DNA of 9,525 nucleotides, from the NCBI GenBank assembly GCA_018712425.1, contig DVHA01000091.1:1-9525 (forward strand). The letters are read 5' to 3'. The notes under the pieces are model-generated. The model searched no databases, was not told the origin of the DNA, and worked only from the letters and a program-made list of their open reading frames with translations. The stretch comes from Candidatus Faecivivens stercoravium (GTDB lineage: Bacteria; Bacillota; Clostridia; Oscillospirales; Ruminococcaceae). Of the stretch, positions 6,793 through 9,525 are shown in pieces (within the stretch, counting starts at the first letter, position 1; each line of letters starts with the position of its first letter). The translations under genes and the position numbers were made by a program.

Positions 6793-7069
6793 ATGAGATA
6801 TGCTCCTGCGGAGCATATGATATAAGCCCCGGCGGGCCTTATGATATACCCCCTGCGGGGCCATGATATGCGCCCTGACGGGCGCATGAAGGTACCGCTT
6901 CGCTGATTAAATGGCTTTCCGGAAAGGCAGCACGCGACAGCTGCGCCGCCTCATTCCGGAAAGCTTTTTTAATCGACCTTCATACTGCCCGCCGGGCAGT
7001 ATATCATATTCCCACAGGGAATCTATCATCTGCCGCAGGCAGATATCATATTGCAGCGCAATATATCAT
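6793..7069 (+). repeat. symmetric hairpin-array element B (4+4 hairpins around a central clamp)
   Basis: It fills the 306-bp gap before nspC with the same plan as element A but mostly different stems. Left spacers ATGAGAT/ATGATAT start at 6793, 6817, 6841 and 6863. Left stems are ATATGCTCC/GGAGCATAT (6798-6818), ATAAGCCCC/GGGCCTTAT with one C-C mismatch (6822-6842), CCCC/GGGG (6850-6860) and ATGCGCCC/GGGCGCAT (6868-6887). The central clamp is perfect in three blocks: ATGAAGGT (6886-6893) with ACCTTCAT (6976-6983), GATTAAA (6905-6911) with TTTAATC (6968-6974), and GCTTTCCGGAA (6914-6924) with TTCCGGAAAGC (6954-6964), around a 29-base loop. Right stems are ATACTGCCC/GGGCAGTAT (6982-7002), ATTCCC/GGGAAT (7008-7022), CTGCC/GGCAG (7030-7042) and ATTGC/GCAAT (7050-7062). 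Right spacers ATATCAT or CTATCAT start at 7001, 7023, 7043 and 7063. It ends 5 bases before the nspC ribosome site. Confidence 0.87.
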
Positions 7070-7088
7070 TTTCCAAGGAGGTTTTCCC

Positions 7089-8276
7089 ATGTCCTACTCC
7101 CCCCAATCCCCCCTCACCCCCGAAGAACTCGCCCCCCTGCTCGCCACCCTCCCCTCCCCCTGCTACACCGTCGACCTCGACCGGCTGGAGGCAAACCTCG
7201 AACTCCTGGGTAACGTCCAGAAGGAGGCGGGGTGCAAGATCCTGCTGGCCCAGAAGGCCTTCTCTTTCCCGGAAGTTTATCCCCAGATTGCAAATCACCT
7301 CGCCGGGACGACCGCGTCGGGGCTTTATGAGGCGCGGCTGGGGTATGAAGAGATGCCCGGGAAGGAAGTCCACGTCTACAAGCCCGCCTACCTGCCGGGG
7401 GAGGTGGAGGAACTGACCCACATCGCCGGGCACATCCTATTCAACTCCTTCGCCCAGTGGGAAAAATACCGGGATGTCGTCCTTTCGGCTCCGGAAAAGC
7501 CCTCCTGCGGCCTCCGGGTCAACCCGGAGCATTCCACCCAGGAAGGCCACGCGATCTACGACCCCTGCGCCCCCGGCTCGCGGCTGGGCATCACGGCGGC
7601 AGAATTTAAGCCGGAGCTGCTCCATGGCATCGAAGGGCTCCATATGCACACCCTCTGCGAACAGGGGGCGGACGCGCTCGCCGAGACGCTGCCGGCCTTT
7701 GAGGAGAAGTTCGGGAAATACCTCCACGGGATGAAATGGTTAAACCTCGGCGGCGGCCACCACATCACCCGGCCGGACTACGACCGGGAGCTGCTGGTCC
7801 GGGAGGTCAGGCGGCTGCGGGAGACCTACGGGGTGGAGGTCTACCTGGAGCCGGGGGAAGCGGTGGCGCTGAACGCCGGCTACCTCAGCTGCCGGGTGCT
7901 GGACGTCGTCCGCAACGGCATCGACATCGCGATTGTCGACACCTCCGCCGCCTGCCACATGCCGGACGTGCTGGAAATGCCCTACCGGCCGAACATCATC
8001 GGTTCCGGCGAGCCGGGGGAAAAGGCCCACACCTACCGCCTCGGCGGGCCCACCTGCCTCGCCGGGGACATCATCGGGGACTACTCCTTTGACCGGGAGC
8101 TGCGGCCGGGCGACCAGCTGGTCTTTACCGATATGGCGATTTATTCCTTCTGCAAAAACAACACCTTCAATGGGATGCCGCTTCCCGCCCTCGGTACCGT
8201 CAGCCGGGAGGGCGGGGCAAAGGTTGTCAAGGCATTCGGTTATGAAAATTTTAAAGTTCGGCTTGGAAAAGGTTAA
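7089..8276 (+). CDS. nspC: carboxynorspermidine/carboxyspermidine decarboxylase
   Basis: A 395-residue PLP enzyme of the alanine racemase-like fold (fold type III) that decarboxylates carboxyspermidine or carboxynorspermidine to spermidine or norspermidine, completing the route begun by the preceding dehydrogenase. Lys56 in ILLAQKAFSF is the expected PLP lysine. HMHTLC (185-190), the phosphate-binding LGGGHHIT (220-227), EPGEAV (254-259), DTSAACHMPDVLEMPYR (284-300) and GGPTCLAGD with conserved Cys323 (319-327) are NspC family marks. The start is ATG 7089 with a near-perfect AAGGAGG (7075-7081) 7 bases upstream, directly after hairpin element B. The first 20 residues form a slightly longer amino end than I expect for the family. 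Whether it acts on a C7, C8 or agmatine-derived substrate cannot be told from sequence alone. Confidence 0.93.
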   Translation: MSYSPQSPLTPEELAPLLATLPSPCYTVDLDRLEANLELLGNVQKEAGCKILLAQKAFSFPEVYPQIANHLAGTTASGLYEARLGYEEMPGKEVHVYKPAYLPGEVEELTHIAGHILFNSFAQWEKYRDVVLSAPEKPSCGLRVNPEHSTQEGHAIYDPCAPGSRLGITAAEFKPELLHGIEGLHMHTLCEQGADALAETLPAFEEKFGKYLHGMKWLNLGGGHHITRPDYDRELLVREVRRLRETYGVEVYLEPGEAVALNAGYLSCRVLDVVRNGIDIAIVDTSAACHMPDVLEMPYRPNIIGSGEPGEKAHTYRLGGPTCLAGDIIGDYSFDRELRPGDQLVFTDMAIYSFCKNNTFNGMPLPALGTVSREGGAKVVKAFGYENFKVRLGKG

Positions 8277-8317
8277 GGTAAGCGCTTCCGGAAGATCCAA
8301 AATCTTCTGCCTAACCC
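8271..8317 (+). terminator. possible terminator or degenerate hairpin after nspC
   Basis: GAAGAT (8291-8296) / ATCTTC (8302-8307) with a 5-base loop may be extended by GGTTA-AGG (8271-8278) with CCTAACC (8309-8315). A perfect palindrome CTTCCGGAAG (8285-8294) overlaps it and echoes the CTTTCCGGAA core of the two arrays. Only three T follow, so it is a poor classical terminator. Confidence 0.35.
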
Positions 8318-8509
8318 TTTCGGGAAAACACTGCAATCCTGCCCTTTCCGGTTGGAAAAAGGGGAATTCCGTATGCTTTTGCTGGCAGATTTGGCCAAAA
8401 AATGCAACTTGTCAGTTTGAATACCGTAAGATATGCAGGGATACAGATTGGCTTTTTTACTGAATCTTGCTTTTTATCCAAAAATAATAATTTTGTGGCT
8501 TTCAGCTTA
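8318..8509 (+). other. gene-free interval between nspC and the MarR gene
   Basis: No convincing gene was seen on either strand. An imperfect stem, CCCTTT (8343-8348 region) with AAAGGG (8358-8363 region), flanks a CCGG-containing loop. The second half becomes AT-rich towards the MarR promoter, with T runs around 8453-8475 that could help stop upstream transcription. Confidence 0.4.
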
Positions 8510-8538
8510 TTGACAAAAATCTGAAAATAGCTTACAAT
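8510..8538 (+). promoter_or_regulatory. sigma-A-type promoter of the MarR gene
   Basis: A consensus TTGACA (8510-8515) and a TACAAT (8533-8538) with exactly 17 bp between them put the start of transcription near 8545, leaving a leader of about 60 bases. Expression is therefore independent of the polyamine operon. Confidence 0.85.
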
Positions 8539-8604
8539 AGTACTGGGTTCGTGTTTGGAATACCATTTACTAACTGGGATTACGGTGCGAAGGAGCGTGT
8601 TATC

Positions 8605-9093
8605 ATGAACCATAATGCAAAATTACTGGAATTGTCCCGTTCGATCAGCGGCCTGAACCGTGCCTGCTCGAATGAAATGCTCAAGGGTGAAGGGATTCAC
8701 TTTGGCCAGCCGCCGATCTTCCACGCGCTGCTGGACCGCGATGAACAGAGCCAGTGCGACATTGCTGCCAATATCGGCGTCAGCCGCGCGTCGGTCGGTG
8801 TTTCGCTGCGGCGGATGGAAAAATCCGGCATTGTAAAACGGATGATTAATCAGAAGGACAGCCGCTACAACCTGGTTTCACTGACCGAAAAGGGGCTCGA
8901 AATGGCCCACCGTTCGGATGAGATCATGCTCAGCCTCTCGGACGCCAAGCTCAAAGGCTTTACCGAGGAGGAAAAAGAGACCCTCATCCATATGCTGGAA
9001 CGGGTTGAAAAGAACCTCAAGGACCTCCACGCGGAGAACCTTCGGAAGGCCGGCAAGCTCGCCGCTTCCCCTGACCTGGATGAGGAAGAGTAA
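8605..9093 (+). CDS. MarR-family transcriptional regulator
   Basis: A 162-residue winged-helix regulator, expected to act as a homodimer on palindromic operators and to respond to a small ligand. The helix-turn-helix covers roughly residues 48-74, with QCDIAANIGVSRASVGVSL and recognition helix SRASVGVSLRRMEKSG. The wing is RMINQKDSRYNLVSLTEKG (79-97), the usual D-R pattern of MarR wings. A helical dimerisation region follows, then an acidic tail (DLDEEE). The frame can be read from a GTG at 8551, but ATG 8605 has AAGGAG (8590-8595) upstream and the family amino end. It has its own promoter and terminator. Its target is unknown: the polyamine operon upstream, the gene starting at 9522, or itself are all possible. 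Base composition is less GC-rich than in the polyamine genes. Confidence 0.92.
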   Translation: MNHNAKLLELSRSISGLNRACSNEMLKGEGIHFGQPPIFHALLDRDEQSQCDIAANIGVSRASVGVSLRRMEKSGIVKRMINQKDSRYNLVSLTEKGLEMAHRSDEIMLSLSDAKLKGFTEEEKETLIHMLERVEKNLKDLHAENLRKAGKLAASPDLDEEE

Positions 9094-9100
9094 ATTGCAG

Positions 9101-9129
9101 AAAGCGCTCTCGGGTGAGGGCGCTTTTTT
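9101..9129 (+). terminator. intrinsic terminator of the MarR gene
   Basis: An 11-bp stem with one G-T pair (AAAGCGCTCTC 9101-9111 with GAGGGCGCTTT 9116-9126) and loop GGGT runs into six T (9124-9129), 7 bases after the stop codon. Confidence 0.92.
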
Positions 9130-9130
9130 G

Positions 9131-9247
9131 TTTTGGATTATGTTTTGGGTGCTGCGCACGCTTCATTTTAGGTAGAGCAGCCGTGGACAGCTTCGGAAAT
9201 ACGGAGACTGACCGCCTGGGAAGGGGCTCTGCCCCTTCCATTCCCGC
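9131..9247 (-). repeat. dispersed repeat module I, right copy
   Basis: The reverse complement matches 462-578 over 117 bp without gaps (about 85 percent by eye). It starts two bases after the T run of the MarR terminator. It contains the local palindrome GGGGCTCTGCCCC (about 9223-9235). No protein-coding potential was recognised. Confidence 0.8.
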
Positions 9248-9267
9248 AAACCCTTTAAAAAGGGTTT
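9248..9267 (+). repeat. perfect AT/GC hairpin in the right repeat region
   Basis: AAACCCTTT (9248-9256) pairs perfectly with AAAGGGTTT (9259-9267). It begins exactly where the I-module homology ends. The following sequence (GATCCTAAACTTTTT) is only partly T-rich, so terminator function is uncertain. Confidence 0.55.
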
Positions 9268-9348
9268 GATCCTAAACTTTTTATGCCGACCGCCATTCCC
9301 GCGAGACAATGCTCAGCAGTCAGAACGCTTCGGCCCCGCTTAAACGTA

Positions 9349-9418
9349 ACAATCGGCGCTGGCGTGACCGTCACGAAGAAACGGGAGGCAGTCAAAAAAG
9401 TTTTACTCGATTTTTTTC
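9349..9418 (+). repeat. dispersed repeat module D, right copy
   Basis: Direct repeat of 384-453 (about 91 percent by eye). Here the left copy's CGTTAACGTCACG is replaced by CGTGACCGTCACG, which forms a better hairpin with a 3-base loop. Its 3' end contributes the upstream part of the TATAAT promoter candidate at 9426. Confidence 0.8.
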
Positions 9419-9431
9419 CTTGGATTATAAT
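9403..9431 (+). promoter_or_regulatory. promoter candidate for the downstream gene
   Basis: TATAAT (9426-9431) has TTACTC (9403-9408) at 17-bp spacing, a weak -35 inside repeat module D. A second candidate is the consensus TTGACA at 9466-9471, but no good -10 follows it at normal spacing. Start of transcription is therefore unsettled. Confidence 0.4.
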
Positions 9432-9465
9432 ATGAAGTGCAAGTAAGCAAATAAAGAGTGACCCA

Positions 9466-9482
9466 TTGACAGCTCCTGTAAA
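9466..9482 (+). promoter_or_regulatory. inverted repeat upstream of the last gene, possible operator or leader hairpin
   Basis: TTGACAG (9466-9472) and CTGTAAA (9476-9482) are inverted repeats with one mismatch and a 3-base spacer. The site overlaps a perfect TTGACA and lies 39 bases before the ATG. It could be a repressor site or an RNA hairpin if transcription starts near 9438. Confidence 0.4.
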
Positions 9483-9521
9483 ATGGTAATTGAAGAGAAA
9501 ACCAATCAGGAGGAACCGTCA

Positions 9522-9525
9522 ATGG
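9522..9525 (+). CDS. start of an unidentified gene, cut by the window end
   Basis: Only ATGG is present. The call rests on the strong ribosome site AGGAGGA (9508-9514) placed 7 bases before the ATG, and on promoter-like sequence upstream. Nothing can be said about the product. It might be the missing agmatine deiminase or a MarR target, but there is no evidence for either. Confidence 0.6.

Noticed and set aside
5535..6887. 450-codon minus-strand frame opposite the dehydrogenase gene
   Set aside because: It is an antisense shadow of a GC-rich gene; the composition is dominated by Val, Gly, Asp and Leu, and its start lies in the hairpin array.
5213..7069. CRISPR array
   Set aside because: The repeating ATGATAT and ATATCAT units are only 7 bases, the intervening segments are self-complementary hairpins, not unique spacers, and the repeat flips orientation at the centre. 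No cas genes are present.
8311..8613. 100-codon minus-strand frame across the nspC-marR gap
   Set aside because: It lies over the marR promoter and start, has no convincing ribosome site or recognisable domain, and appears to be a chance frame in AT-rich DNA.
462..9247. Composite transposon or integrated mobile island
   Set aside because: There is an inverted repeat pair at the borders, but no transposase, integrase, target duplication or att-like site is visible, so mobility is not supported as a feature.

Overview
The window looks like part of the chromosome of a GC-rich Clostridia member, probably an Oscillospiraceae/Ruminococcaceae-type gut anaerobe. This rests on the GC-rich codon use (CGG, GCC, GTC, ATC), strong AGGAGG ribosome sites, sigma-A-like promoters, and the gene content. 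No species call can be made from the sequence alone. Every recognised gene lies on the + strand.

Layout: (1) 1-309, the 3' end of dnaE (DNA polymerase III alpha). (2) 310-614, an intergenic stretch with two repeat modules. (3) 615-1505, aguB (N-carbamoylputrescine amidase). (4) 1531-1791, an unrecognised 56-codon gene with its own promoter and terminator. (5) 1998-8276, a polyamine cluster: speD (SAM decarboxylase), speA (PLP arginine/lysine/ornithine decarboxylase family), speE (aminopropyltransferase), carboxy(nor)spermidine dehydrogenase and nspC (carboxy(nor)spermidine decarboxylase). (6) 8510-9129, a monocistronic MarR-type regulator. (7) 9130-9521, an intergenic region holding second copies of both repeat modules, then the promoter region and first codon of another gene.

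The genes describe a polyamine pathway. SpeA would make agmatine, and AguB would finish putrescine from N-carbamoylputrescine; the agmatine deiminase that should link them is not in the window. Two biochemically distinct aminopropyl-donating routes sit side by side. SpeD/SpeE uses decarboxylated SAM. The dehydrogenase/NspC pair uses aspartate semialdehyde and reductive condensation. Either could make spermidine, or one could extend the product of the other.

The most striking non-coding feature is a pair of roughly 280-bp elements, one just upstream of the dehydrogenase gene and one just upstream of nspC. Each has four small hairpins separated by ATGATAT, then a central inverted-repeat clamp around CTTTCCGGAA, then four small hairpins separated by ATATCAT. 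The stems differ in sequence between the copies, yet pairing, loop size, hairpin number and spacer symmetry are kept. I do not recognise this as a named element. Both are the leaders of the second (aspartate semialdehyde) branch only.
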